From Gemmatimonadota bacterium (GTDB lineage: Bacteria > Gemmatimonadota > Gemmatimonadetes > Longimicrobiales > Gaopeijiaceae): a DNA stretch of 64,000 bases. The notes beneath the pieces were generated by a model, which saw only the letters and a list, made by a program, of their open reading frames with translations, made no database searches and had not been told where the DNA came from. Where the stretch lies: positions 62,001 to 126,000 of the forward strand of contig JAWKQO010000004.1 of the NCBI GenBank assembly GCA_041390105.1, in the 5' to 3' direction. Below, in pieces: positions 1-8,466 of the stretch; the stretch's first letter is position 1; each line of letters opens with the position of its first letter. Position numbers and translations under genes: made by a program.

Positions 1-344
1 GCCGCCGCTGGCCGGGGTACGAGTCCGGCCAGCAGCGCGAACAGCGCCAGGCTCACCGCCGCGTGCAGACCGACGTTGACGGCGTGGAAGAGGTGGGCGT
101 TGCCCCGCCACAAGGGCCATTCGATGGCGAAGGTGGCGACGGTGACCGGACGATACAGCCCGGCCCCTGGTGCGAAGTCGGGCCAGTAGGGACGGCGGAG
201 CGCGTCGGCCACGCGGCCCTCCACCACGATCGGATTGCGCACCACGATCTCGTTGTCGTCGTACGCGAAGCCGTTGCCCACGGAGTTGGCGTAGGCTGCC
301 ACCGCCACGAATGCGAGCAGCAGGGCAGCGCGCCCGGTTCCCAC
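1..344 (-). CDS. TMTC-like membrane glycosyltransferase, N-terminal part (runs off the left edge)
   Basis: The reading frame begins with GTG at 344 and stays open to the window edge, giving about 114 residues. A hydrophobic first segment (residues 5-19) is followed by NGFAYDDNEIVVRNP, then a YRPV segment and a second hydrophobic stretch. The first-loop pattern of NGF, an aromatic residue, DD and then N-P is typical of TMTC/DUF1736-type GT-C proteins, which move sugars from a polyprenyl-phosphate carrier onto proteins and often carry TPR repeats C-terminally; that end lies outside the window. The start codon shares one base with the stop of the upstream GT2 gene (TAGTG), and no clear Shine-Dalgarno is visible, so translation is probably coupled. 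The family is assigned from the N-terminus only. Confidence 0.72.
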   Translation of the reverse strand, partial: MGTGRAALLLAFVAVAAYANSVGNGFAYDDNEIVVRNPIVVEGRVADALRRPYWPDFAPGAGLYRPVTVATFAIEWPLWRGNAHLFHAVNVGLHAAVSLALFALLAGLVPRPAA

Positions 345-1192
345 TATCGGGAGGGGACGGAGGGCTCTGTGCCCGGCTGGGGGGCGGGGCTCCGGCTCTC
401 GCGAGCGCTGGCGCGCTCCTCCTGCCAGGCACGGTCTTCGGCCGCGGTGCGCGGATGGTCGCGACGCTCCGGTCGACGGAAGGGCTCGGCCTTCGGTCCC
501 AGGAAGTTGCACTTGAAGATATGCCAGAGCGCCGAGACCCCGTCCTTCCAGCCGATCTTCTTGCCCTCCGCATACGAGCGCCCATGGTAGCTGATGGGCA
601 TCTCGTAGATGACGGCGTGCGCCTGCGCCAGGCGCGCGGTCAGTTCGGGTTCGATCCCGAACCGATCGGCGGCGAGCGGTAGCGCCTTCAAGAGGTCCGA
701 CCGGACCATCTTGTAGCACGTCTCCATGTCGGTGAGGTTGAGGTCGGTGCACATGTTGGAGACCAGCGTCAGGAAGCGGTTCCCCATCATGTGCCAGAAG
801 AAGAGTACGCGATGCGGTCCGCCCAGAAAGCGCGATCCGAAGACCGCGTCAGCCTGTCCTAGTCGGATCGGCTCGAGCAGGGCGGGCAACTCCGAGGGAT
901 CGTACTCCAGATCCGCGTCCTGGACGACGATCACGTCGCCGGTGGCGCTCTGGAAGCCGGTCCGCAGCGCCGCCCCCTTCCCCTGGTTGACGTCGTGGAA
1001 GATCAACTGATCGATCAAGCCCTCGTCCCTCAGCTTCTCCAGGAGGTCGCGGGTCCCGTCCTTCGACCCGTCGTCGACCACGACCACCTCCAGGTCGAGG
1101 GGTACCTGGTGCACGCGGCGCAGGAGACGCTCCGCGGTGCGGATCTCGTTGTAGCAGGGAATGACAACGGAGAGCTTGAGGGAGTCGTTCAT
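344..1192 (-). CDS. Glycosyltransferase family 2, polyprenyl-phosphate sugar synthase-like
   Basis: A 282-residue GT-A enzyme. Residues 7-16 are the first strand LSVVIPCYNE, DDGSKDGT lies near residues 40-47 and the metal/nucleotide motif QDADLEYDP near 91-99. This arrangement matches dolichyl/polyprenyl-phosphate mannose or glucose synthases, which charge a lipid carrier with one sugar at the cytoplasmic face. There are no strong transmembrane helices at the C-terminus. Instead it ends in a charged, proline-rich tail of about 50 residues, which is probably disordered. The ATG at 1192 is chosen because it overlaps the stop of the upstream regulator (ATGA) and begins directly before the first strand. 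The downstream TMTC-like gene could be the user of the charged lipid. The sugar is unknown. Confidence 0.85.
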   Translation of the reverse strand: MNDSLKLSVVIPCYNEIRTAERLLRRVHQVPLDLEVVVVDDGSKDGTRDLLEKLRDEGLIDQLIFHDVNQGKGAALRTGFQSATGDVIVVQDADLEYDPSELPALLEPIRLGQADAVFGSRFLGGPHRVLFFWHMMGNRFLTLVSNMCTDLNLTDMETCYKMVRSDLLKALPLAADRFGIEPELTARLAQAHAVIYEMPISYHGRSYAEGKKIGWKDGVSALWHIFKCNFLGPKAEPFRRPERRDHPRTAAEDRAWQEERASARESRSPAPQPGTEPSVPSR

Positions 1193-2553
1193 CCGTCCAG
1201 TCCGTACCGGTTCAGTTTGCGGTAGAGTGTCGAAGGATCGATCCCGAGAACCTCGGCCGCACGGGTCTTGTTCCCACCTTCCGCGTGGAGCACCCAGAGA
1301 ATATAGGCCCGCTCCACCACTTCCATGGTCGGATTGGGCGGTGGAGTGTCCTCCACCAGCCGCGGCGCCCGCGCCTCCCGAACGCGCTCCGGCAGCCCCG
1401 CGAGGGTGATCGTGGAGCTCTTGCTGAGCACCGCTGCCCGCTCGAGGGCGTTCTCCAGCTCTCGGACGTTGCCCGGCCAATCGTACTGGGTCAGCCTCTC
1501 CAGCGCTTCGCCGGCGATCTGCAGCTCGCCCCCTTCATCCGTCGTCCGCTGCGCCAGGAAGTGCTCGGCCAGCAGGGGGATGTCGTCGCGCCGCTCACGG
1601 AGCGGCGGGAGCCGCAGCTGGATCACGTTCAGGCGATAATAGAGATCGCTGCGGAAGGTCCCCTTGCGGATCTCCTCCTCCAATTCCCGGTTGGTCGCGG
1701 CCAGGATGCGAACGTCGATGGAGACGGGCTCGGTGGCCCCGACCGGGATCACCTCACGCTCCTGCAGCGCTCTCAGCAGCTTGACCTGGGTCGCCGGGGA
1801 AAGCTCCCCCACCTCGTCGAGGAAGAGGGTCCCACCAGCGGCGGCCACCAGCAGACCTTCCTTGTCGCGCACGGCTCCGGTGAAAGCCCCTTTCACGTGG
1901 CCGAACAACTCGCTCTCCAGAAGACTCTCGGTGAGAGCGCCACAGTTGATCGAAAAGAACGGGCGCTCGGCCCGAGCGGACAGCGCGTGGATGTATCGCG
2001 CCAGGACCTCCTTCCCTGTTCCGCTCTCCCCGCCGATCAGCACGGTCGACTCCTGCGGAGCCACCGTCTCGGCCAGCTTGAGCACGTCCACGAACTCGCG
2101 ACTACGGCCGATGGGGCGCTCGCCGCGCTTCCGGTCTCTGCGCTTGATCTCCTTCTTCAGCTCGCGATTCTCGACCCGGAGCAGCCGCGCCTCGGCCGCC
2201 CGGCGACAGATCGCGATCAGATCGTCGTTGGCGAAGGGCTTCTGCAGGTAGTAGTACGCGCCTTCGTTCACGGCGCGCATGGCCGTCTGCAGAGACGCCT
2301 GCGCCGTCATCAGGATGACCGGCATCTCCGGGTCGACCTCGCGCGCCTTCTGCAGGAGGTCGATGCCGGACGCTCCGGGCATGCGGATGTCGGTGAGGAC
2401 CACGTCGGGGCGTCCGGCCTCCAGCGCCTCGAGCCCCTCGGCTCCACCCTGTGCCGTGGATACGTCGAAGCCCTCCCCCTTGAAGAGGATCCGCAGCGAG
2501 TCGAGGATGCTCGTCTCGTCGTCGACCACCAGAATCCGGATGGGATCGCTCAC
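1189..2553 (-). CDS. Sigma54-dependent response regulator, NtrC/PilR-like
   Basis: A 454-residue activator with three domains. The receiver has DD at residues 11-12, phospho-acceptor Asp near 55 in LTDIRMP and a KPF motif. The AAA+ domain has Walker A GESGTGKE, the sigma54-contacting GAFTGA loop, a Walker B region LFLDEVGEL and an arginine-finger region. The C-terminus is a Fis-type helix-turn-helix around GNKTRAAEVLGIDPSTLYRK. Such proteins melt sigma54 promoters after phosphorylation by their partner kinase. The GTG start directly follows the stop (TAG) of the kinase gene. The kinase architecture and a sigma54-like site ahead of pilB in this window favour a PilR-like role, but NtrC-type control of other targets is possible. 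Confidence 0.93.
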   Translation of the reverse strand: MSDPIRILVVDDETSILDSLRILFKGEGFDVSTAQGGAEGLEALEAGRPDVVLTDIRMPGASGIDLLQKAREVDPEMPVILMTAQASLQTAMRAVNEGAYYYLQKPFANDDLIAICRRAAEARLLRVENRELKKEIKRRDRKRGERPIGRSREFVDVLKLAETVAPQESTVLIGGESGTGKEVLARYIHALSARAERPFFSINCGALTESLLESELFGHVKGAFTGAVRDKEGLLVAAAGGTLFLDEVGELSPATQVKLLRALQEREVIPVGATEPVSIDVRILAATNRELEEEIRKGTFRSDLYYRLNVIQLRLPPLRERRDDIPLLAEHFLAQRTTDEGGELQIAGEALERLTQYDWPGNVRELENALERAAVLSKSSTITLAGLPERVREARAPRLVEDTPPPNPTMEVVERAYILWVLHAEGGNKTRAAEVLGIDPSTLYRKLNRYGLDG

Positions 2554-4209
2554 CTAGGCTCCACGTTCTCCGTGCGCGGGTAACACCATGACGAAGCGGG
2601 CACCGCCCAGGGCGCCCCGCTCCACCCAGACGTTGCCTTGATGGGCGTCCATCGCCCGATGGACGACTGCCAAGCCGAGGCCCGACCCCCCTTTGCGGGT
2701 CGTGAAGAACGGCTCGAACACCCGACCGAGGTCCCCTTCGGCAACTCCCGGGCCAGAGTCCTCGACGCTGATGCGAACGGAACCCGGAATCCCCAGCGCC
2801 CGTGGGTCCTCATCTCCCAGTGGACCCTCGACGGTGACGCGAACCGTGCCGTTCTCGCCCGCGAACTGGAGGGCGTTGAGGACAAGGTTGAAGACTGCGC
2901 GATGGAGCAGGTCTGCGTCTCCCCGGATCCGCAACTCGCGGCCCAGGCCCTCGCCCTGGAGCTCCACGCCGGCCGGCGCGTCGGGATGCTGCTCGGCCAG
3001 CCGCAGGGCTGCCCCGACCAATTCCGGTAGGTCGACGTCTTCGATCCGCTCACTCCGGATGCGGGCAAACTCGAGGAACTCGGAGAGCAGCCGACTCAGC
3101 CGATCGGACTCGGTCAGGACGAGGTTCTGCAGGAGCGCGCGATCGTCTGGAGAAAGGGTCGGTTTCGAGATCTGTTCCACCGAGCTCCGGATGGATGCGA
3201 GCGGGTTCTTGATCTCGTGGGCGAGGGAGGCCGACAACTCCGCGACCGCCTGCAGGCGCTCGGCGCGGATCTTCAGCCCCTCCATCCGTTCGGCATCGGT
3301 GATGTCCTGGAAGATCGCCGTGACCGAGGGCTGGCCGGTCCCGTCGCCGATCAGAACCGCGGTACTCACGCCGAAGACCGCGGCTTCCCCTCCGATGCGG
3401 GCTTCCAGCTTCCGCCGCAGCACAGGCCGTCGCGTCTGCCCCGAACCTCTAATCACCTCGGCCATCCCGGGCGCCACCCGATCGACCTCGTCCAGCACAC
3501 GCTGCCCCAACCAGATCGAGGCGTCGAGGCCGAGGAGCTTCTCGGCGGCCTGGTTGATGTATGCCAGTCGGCCCCGACCATCCACGGTGAGCAAGCCCGT
3601 GCTGAGGTTCGCCAGGATGTCGCCCGTATCCAGGCGGAGCTGGCGCAACTCCGACTCCACTGCCCCCAGGGTCATGCCGGCCCGGCGCAACCCGGCCCCG
3701 AGCCAGCCCGTCACCAGGGAGACCAGAGCGAACAGGGCAAGCAGGACGAGGGTGCTGCCGCGGAAGGTGTCGGGATGGGCCCACGCGACATCGCCCGCGA
3801 AGAGCGTGGTGGTGCTGGCCCAAACCACCAGCTGACCCCAGGCGGGAAGCATGAGGGCGGCGGCCGTCAGCACCAGAATGAAGACGGGCGTGAAAGGGCT
3901 CTGGGCTCCTCCGGTAAGGTGGATGACCGAGGTGGTCAGCAACACGTCGAAGAGGGACTGCGCCAGCCGGAAGGACACCGTGGGCTCGACGCCCTGCGTG
4001 TGCGTGACCCGGTAGGACCATGCAGTGAACGCCACGGCCCCCAGGAAGATCATGGCGGCGGCGAAGGTCTGGTCGGGGGGAGCGGTGCCCCATCCGATCA
4101 AGGCCGCGAGCAGGATCCCCCCCGCCACAGCGAGGCGGCCGAGGTAGTTGAGGCGCAGAATCCCCCGCAGGCTGAGCGCCCGATTGCTGGCAGGCAGGTC
4201 GAGCTTCAC
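2554..4209 (-). CDS. Membrane sensor histidine kinase, PilS/NtrB-like
   Basis: A 551-residue kinase. About six hydrophobic segments span residues 22-172 and would form a membrane sensor module. A PAS-like domain follows (about 195-305), then the dimerisation/phospho-acceptor box SASLAHEIKNPLASI with His331, and an ATPase domain with an N box (NLVLNALQFA), G1 (DSGPGV) and G2 (GGSGLGLAVV). The six-helix module plus PAS and this H box are the architecture of PilS. The gene abuts the sigma54 regulator gene, so the two form a cognate pair. The signal sensed is not evident. The 69-base gap to the preceding flavin reductase-like gene shows no strong terminator. Confidence 0.92.
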   Translation of the reverse strand: MKLDLPASNRALSLRGILRLNYLGRLAVAGGILLAALIGWGTAPPDQTFAAAMIFLGAVAFTAWSYRVTHTQGVEPTVSFRLAQSLFDVLLTTSVIHLTGGAQSPFTPVFILVLTAAALMLPAWGQLVVWASTTTLFAGDVAWAHPDTFRGSTLVLLALFALVSLVTGWLGAGLRRAGMTLGAVESELRQLRLDTGDILANLSTGLLTVDGRGRLAYINQAAEKLLGLDASIWLGQRVLDEVDRVAPGMAEVIRGSGQTRRPVLRRKLEARIGGEAAVFGVSTAVLIGDGTGQPSVTAIFQDITDAERMEGLKIRAERLQAVAELSASLAHEIKNPLASIRSSVEQISKPTLSPDDRALLQNLVLTESDRLSRLLSEFLEFARIRSERIEDVDLPELVGAALRLAEQHPDAPAGVELQGEGLGRELRIRGDADLLHRAVFNLVLNALQFAGENGTVRVTVEGPLGDEDPRALGIPGSVRISVEDSGPGVAEGDLGRVFEPFFTTRKGGSGLGLAVVHRAMDAHQGNVWVERGALGGARFVMVLPAHGERGA

Positions 4210-4278
4210 CGGGCGTATCCGTGCGCGGGGGCGTCTAGCGGGCGGGTCCTGACCCGGACGAGACGGAAGGGGAATCCT

Positions 4279-4902
4279 TCATCGGGCAGGGTCAGGGAGC
4301 GAAGGCCGTGCCAGCGTTCGGATCTCTCCGGGGAGCACGTAGGCATTGCCCCCCAGTCGGCCCACCGCGGGAAGTGATTCGGGGCGGACGCGATGGGATC
4401 CGGGCTCGAAGTCCAGCTCCGGCGCCAGTCGAATCTGGCGGACCCTGCCGAGGACGAGCCGAGTCGTGGATGGAGCCAGGTCCACCTCTCGCTCGACGCT
4501 GCATAGGAGCACAGCTGGGCTTTCGCTCACGAATGGGATCTCCGGATCGTCGTTCCACTCGAGACGCACGTCCCCGAAGGCAAACTCGCTGGTCTCGGGT
4601 GGAAGCTCGGCCGACGTGAGGTTCATGGACTCCAGCTGCGGCACCGTCACCAGGTTCACGCAGAACCAAGGATGGGCACGCATGTTGGTCAGGGAGTCCT
4701 TCTCGGCACCGGTACGCCGTGGTGCAATGGAGACCCCGACCAGCATCGGCGTGGCCGAGAGCGCCGCATAGAAACTGAACGGCGCCAGATTCGGAATGCG
4801 TGCCGACGAGGTCGTCGAGATCCAGCCGATGGGGCGTGGTACCACGAGTGAAGTCAACAACTCGTAGCGTGCGCGCGAGCTCAGAGCGTCAGGCTCGACC
4901 AC
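4279..4902 (-). CDS. Flavin reductase-like FMN-binding split-barrel protein
   Basis: A 207-residue protein that begins with the pattern typical of this family: EPDALSSRARYELLTSLVVP followed by RPIGWIST, then PNLAPFSFYAALSATP and a KDSLTNMRAHPWFCVNLV segment. These features match flavin-reductase-like proteins (Pfam PF01613), which bind FMN and often serve as NAD(P)H:flavin oxidoreductases or as partners of flavin-dependent oxygenases. No oxygenase gene is adjacent. The GTG start at 4902 is chosen because it places the family's first conserved residues at the N-terminus and avoids overlap with the upstream LysM gene, whose stop is 28 bases away. An earlier in-frame start is possible but would add a non-conserved, basic tail. 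Confidence 0.82.
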   Translation of the reverse strand: MVEPDALSSRARYELLTSLVVPRPIGWISTTSSARIPNLAPFSFYAALSATPMLVGVSIAPRRTGAEKDSLTNMRAHPWFCVNLVTVPQLESMNLTSAELPPETSEFAFGDVRLEWNDDPEIPFVSESPAVLLCSVEREVDLAPSTTRLVLGRVRQIRLAPELDFEPGSHRVRPESLPAVGRLGGNAYVLPGEIRTLARPSLPDPAR

Positions 4903-4930
4903 GGACGTGGCCCCGCGATGTTCGGACGAG

Positions 4931-5701
4931 TCAGCGCGCAACGGGGACACGCAGCAGCTGGCCCGCGTAGATTCGACTGCCAGAGAGCCCATTGGCTTCA
5001 CGAATCGAATCCAGCGTCGTGCCGTACTTCTGCGCGATCGCCCAGAGGCTCTCACCGCGCGCTACGCGGTGACCTACTTCCTGGGAGCCTGCCTCGGGGC
5101 CAAGCTCGGTTCCGGTGAGCTGGGCGACGTACTGCTGATAGGGTTCGGGGAATACCGCGACGTGATAGTGGGGTGGACGGCGTTCGCGCGTCGCCTCCAG
5201 CACGCGCTTGCCCTCCAGGTCCAGGAGGACGCGCTCCAACCAGGCGCGGCAACCGGGGTCCGTGCTCCGCCGCAGATCCACGGCCATCCCGGTCGGATGG
5301 ACCGAGCGGTCGGACGCGTTGCGGGGCTGCCGGGACAGGGGACGAGTCAGCGAAGTGACGATCAGCGGCTCCCCACAGGCCCTCCGGTACTGGGCGGCCA
5401 GGCGCTCGACGAAGAGCTTCACCTCGGGCCGGGCATAGGGGAAGGACACCGCCTTGAGTCGGAAGTCGCCATTGGCGTCCACCGGTACCAGATAGCCGCT
5501 CTCGACAAAACGACGCACCTGTGAGGTTGAAGCCAGGTAGGTGTAGTCGTGCCGAACGGCCTGGTCGTTCTGGCGGTCGAGCGACGTGGGTGAGCCGCGT
5601 AGGCTCTGCCCTGCCAGGGGCGACGTGGAGGCGAGCAGCAACAGGCAGAACGCCGGAGTCCATCCACGTGTCAAGCGAGTTGCCTGGGCCGTCATGCGCA
5701 T
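4931..5701 (-). CDS. Secreted DUF5715-like protein with C-terminal LysM domain
   Basis: A 256-residue protein with a signal peptide (residues 1-31, hydrophobic core FCLLLLASTSPLAG). The central domain has SVHPTGMAVDL near residues 133-143 and PPHYHVAVF near 176-184. This pair of His/Asp motifs resembles DUF5715 proteins and, more distantly, zinc M15/VanY-type D,D-peptidases with SxHxxGxAxD and H-x-H motifs. A LysM domain at residues 208-254 (HRVARGESLWAIAQKYG, ending in GQLLRVPV) should bind peptidoglycan. A cell-wall role in the periplasm is inferred; catalysis is not proven because the upstream zinc ligand set is only partly recognisable. Two ATGs are close together (5701, 5695); either gives a good signal peptide. 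Confidence 0.8.
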   Translation of the reverse strand: MRMTAQATRLTRGWTPAFCLLLLASTSPLAGQSLRGSPTSLDRQNDQAVRHDYTYLASTSQVRRFVESGYLVPVDANGDFRLKAVSFPYARPEVKLFVERLAAQYRRACGEPLIVTSLTRPLSRQPRNASDRSVHPTGMAVDLRRSTDPGCRAWLERVLLDLEGKRVLEATRERRPPHYHVAVFPEPYQQYVAQLTGTELGPEAGSQEVGHRVARGESLWAIAQKYGTTLDSIREANGLSGSRIYAGQLLRVPVAR

Positions 5702-5981
5702 CTGTGGGGCACGGGCTGAGGGTTCTCGTCCACGAATCGCGCCCTCCGGGACCCCGGCCAAGCAAGCTCCGGGCCGACTGCGGCGTCGGGGCCACATGTA
5801 AACAGATGAATCGCCATCCCGCAAGCCCTCGTGGGTGCGCCTCGGCCCCCCCCGGACACCGGGTCGACACCGTCGGCGGTGCCCAAGATCCCCTTGTGGC
5901 CCCTGGCCCCACCGGCAATTGTTGCAGCCCAGCCCCACCCCACCCGGCCGTTCCCGTTGGATCCCGAACCCAGGAGAAGCG
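5702..5981. other. Divergent intergenic region between the LysM gene and the HerA-like gene
   Basis: 280 bases without a convincing gene. It should hold the promoters of both divergent genes. The only AT-richer patch is about 5793-5815, a plausible core promoter area for the minus-strand gene, but no confident -35/-10 pair can be assigned. A Shine-Dalgarno (AGGAG, 5972-5976) at the right end serves the plus-strand gene. Confidence 0.5.
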
Positions 5982-8360
5982 ATGCCTGCCCCAGCCGGCC
6001 AGTTCGAGCTCGGTGCCCGGATCGACCCCGGCACCCGCGATCGGCTGAGCGAGCCCGTCCATCTGCGGGCCTCCGACCTGACCACCCACGGCGTCATCGT
6101 GGGCATGACGGGGTCCGGCAAGACGGGCCTCGGCATCGTCATGATCGAGGAGGCGCTGCTGGCCGGGATCCCCGTTCTGGCCATCGACCCGAAAGGGGAC
6201 CTGGGCAACCTGCTGCTCACCTTCCCCGACCTCCGAGCCGCCGACTTCGAACCCTGGGTCAGCCCGGGTGACGCGGAGCGCAAGGGTCTGAGCGTCGCGG
6301 ACTACGCCGGCCAGCAGGCGGAGAAATGGCGCTCGGGCTTGGAGTCCTGGGGACTCGGACCCGAGCGGATCCGCGCTTTGCGCGAGCGAGCGGACCTGGT
6401 GATCTACACGCCCGGCTCCACCGCCGGCGTACCGCTCGACGTGGTCGGCTCGCTGGCGCCCCCGGCCGGCTCGGTCGATGCGGAAGCCCGCGCGGACGAG
6501 GTCGAAGGATTGGTGACCAGCCTGTTGGGCCTGGTCGGGATCGAGGCCGATCCGATCAGCAGCCGCGAGCATATCCTTCTGTCGACCCTGATCGGGCACG
6601 CCTGGGACCACGGGCAGACTCTCGATCTTCCCTCGTTGGTCCTGCGGGTCACCGATCCGCCGCTGCGCAAGCTGGGCGTCTTCGAGATCGACACCTTCTT
6701 CCCGGCCAAGGACCGCACCGCCCTGGCCATGCGCCTGAACGGGCTGATCGCCTCTCCGTCCTTCGCCTCCTGGACCCAGGGTCCGGCGTTGGATCCCGCA
6801 TCTCTGCTCATCGCGCCCGACGGCCGACCCCGCGCCGCCGTCGTCACGCTCGCGCACCTGTCGGATGCCGAACGCCAGTTCGTGGTGACCCTGCTGTTGT
6901 CGCGCATGATCACCTGGATGCGCGCGCAGTCGGGAACCGGAGATCTGCGAACCCTGGTCTACATGGACGAGGTCTTCGGCTTCGTCCCTCCTACCGCAGC
7001 GCCTCCGTCCAAGAAACCGATCCTGACCCTGCTCAAGCAGGCGCGCGCCTTCGGCGTCGGGATGGTCCTGTCCACCCAGAACCCGGTGGATCTCGACTAC
7101 AAGGCCCTTTCCAATGCCGGCACCTGGATGATCGGTCGCTTGCAGACGGAGCGCGACAAAGCTCGGCTGGTCGATGGTCTTCGTTCCGCGGCGGGGAGCG
7201 TGGACATCGGCGCATTGGAAACCACCATCTCCGGCCTGGGTGGCAGGGAGTTCGTGCTCCATACCACCCGCGGCAATCCGCCCGAGCTGTTCACCACCCG
7301 CTGGGCCCTATCGTACCTTCGCGGTCCGCTCACCCGGGATCAGATCCAGACGCTGATGCGGGAGCGCCCCGAGAAGCACGCGGACAGCACCACTCCTTCG
7401 CGCGGCGCTCCTCCTCCACCCTCGGACACAGTCGCCGCGGCTCCCCCCGTCGCGGCGGGCATCCCGGTCTACTATCTCGATCCCGCGGCCCCCTGGGCCG
7501 GTCAGGTCGGCGCCCGCTCCGGCAGCGCCCGCTACGAGCCAGCGGTGGTCGCTCGCGTCCAACTCCTGTTCGACGAGACCAAAGCCGACCTCCGACATCA
7601 GGAGGAATGGGAAGCAGTGTTCTTCCCCCTCGCTCCCACCCTCGACCCTGCCGAAGCCACCCACGTGGACTACGACGCGCGGGACCTCCGGAGCGAGCCT
7701 CCGGCCTCCGGGGTCGGACATGTGCCCACCGGCGCGCCACTGGCCGAGCGCCGCTATTTCACGGACCTCGAGTCCGCGCTCAAGGAGCACCTGTACCGCA
7801 ATCAATCCGTGGAGGTATTCGCCAATCGGTCGCTGAAGCTCTTCTCACGGATCGGCGAGTCCCGGTCGGATTTCGAGGCCCGCTGTCGGGGGGCCGCCGA
7901 GGACGCGGAGGACGCGGATGCAGCGAAGATCCGCGATCGCTTCGAGGACCGTATGGAGCGCGTGCGCCAGGGGCTTGCCAAAGCCCAGGATCGCGTCGAG
8001 GAGCTCGAGGAAGCCTCCCGCCAACGAAAGGGGCAGGAGTTGCTCTCCGGCGTCGGCAGCGTACTGACCGCATTCCTGGGCGGACGACGGACCGCGAGCA
8101 AGATCGCCACCGAGATCCGCCGGGCGAGCAGCCGTCGCGGAAGCAGCTCGGCTGCGGCGCAGCGACTGGACTCCGCCCAGAATCGGCTCGACGAAAAAGG
8201 AGCCGAGCTCGAACGGCTGGAAGGGGAGCTGGCAGACCAGCTCCTCGAGATCGACGAACGATGGAACCAGCGAGCGGCGGACATCGAAGTGATCCACGTC
8301 GGGCTCGAGAAGTCCGACATCAACGTCGCCGAGATCGCCGTGGTCTGGGTCCCCCGCTGA
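5982..8360 (+). CDS. HerA-like / DUF87-type P-loop ATPase with C-terminal coiled coil
   Basis: A 792-residue protein. Walker A (GMTGSGKTG) is at residues 41-49, followed by a strand with AIDPKGDLGNLL as in HerA/VirB4-type ATPases. Walker B (LVYMDEVFGFVPP) is near residue 325, and a sensor segment follows with VLSTQNPVDLDYKALSNAGT. A proline-rich linker near residues 470-490 leads to a second region. Residues about 640-765 are rich in Glu, Arg and Lys with heptad spacing and should form a long coiled coil, interrupted by a short glycine-rich, basic segment. HerA-like ATPases translocate DNA or remodel protein-DNA complexes; the true substrate here is unknown. The ATG at 5982 is chosen for its Shine-Dalgarno (AGGAG, 5 bases upstream). 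No nuclease partner such as NurA is adjacent. Confidence 0.82.
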   Translation: MPAPAGQFELGARIDPGTRDRLSEPVHLRASDLTTHGVIVGMTGSGKTGLGIVMIEEALLAGIPVLAIDPKGDLGNLLLTFPDLRAADFEPWVSPGDAERKGLSVADYAGQQAEKWRSGLESWGLGPERIRALRERADLVIYTPGSTAGVPLDVVGSLAPPAGSVDAEARADEVEGLVTSLLGLVGIEADPISSREHILLSTLIGHAWDHGQTLDLPSLVLRVTDPPLRKLGVFEIDTFFPAKDRTALAMRLNGLIASPSFASWTQGPALDPASLLIAPDGRPRAAVVTLAHLSDAERQFVVTLLLSRMITWMRAQSGTGDLRTLVYMDEVFGFVPPTAAPPSKKPILTLLKQARAFGVGMVLSTQNPVDLDYKALSNAGTWMIGRLQTERDKARLVDGLRSAAGSVDIGALETTISGLGGREFVLHTTRGNPPELFTTRWALSYLRGPLTRDQIQTLMRERPEKHADSTTPSRGAPPPPSDTVAAAPPVAAGIPVYYLDPAAPWAGQVGARSGSARYEPAVVARVQLLFDETKADLRHQEEWEAVFFPLAPTLDPAEATHVDYDARDLRSEPPASGVGHVPTGAPLAERRYFTDLESALKEHLYRNQSVEVFANRSLKLFSRIGESRSDFEARCRGAAEDAEDADAAKIRDRFEDRMERVRQGLAKAQDRVEELEEASRQRKGQELLSGVGSVLTAFLGGRRTASKIATEIRRASSRRGSSSAAAQRLDSAQNRLDEKGAELERLEGELADQLLEIDERWNQRAADIEVIHVGLEKSDINVAEIAVVWVPR

Positions 8361-8405
8361 AGTGCGCCCCCGCGCGCACAGCGTCCAGATCGCGGCGTGA
8401 GCAAG

Positions 8406-8441
8406 GACGAGGCGACGCTCCTTCCGGAGCGCCGCCTCGTC
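8406..8441. terminator. Bidirectional hairpin terminator
   Basis: Stem GACGAGGCG, one A/C mismatch, CGCTCC, loop TTCC, then the complementary arm. It lies between the converging HerA-like and superoxide dismutase genes and can serve both. There is no clear T-tract. Confidence 0.7.
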
Positions 8442-8466
8442 TGTCACGGTCCGCGCGCGGGTGAGC

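Noticed and set aside
5925..5945. Possible sigma54 promoter (CGGCAATTGTTGCA) before the HerA-like gene
   Set aside because: The GG to GC spacing is two bases too short for sigma54.
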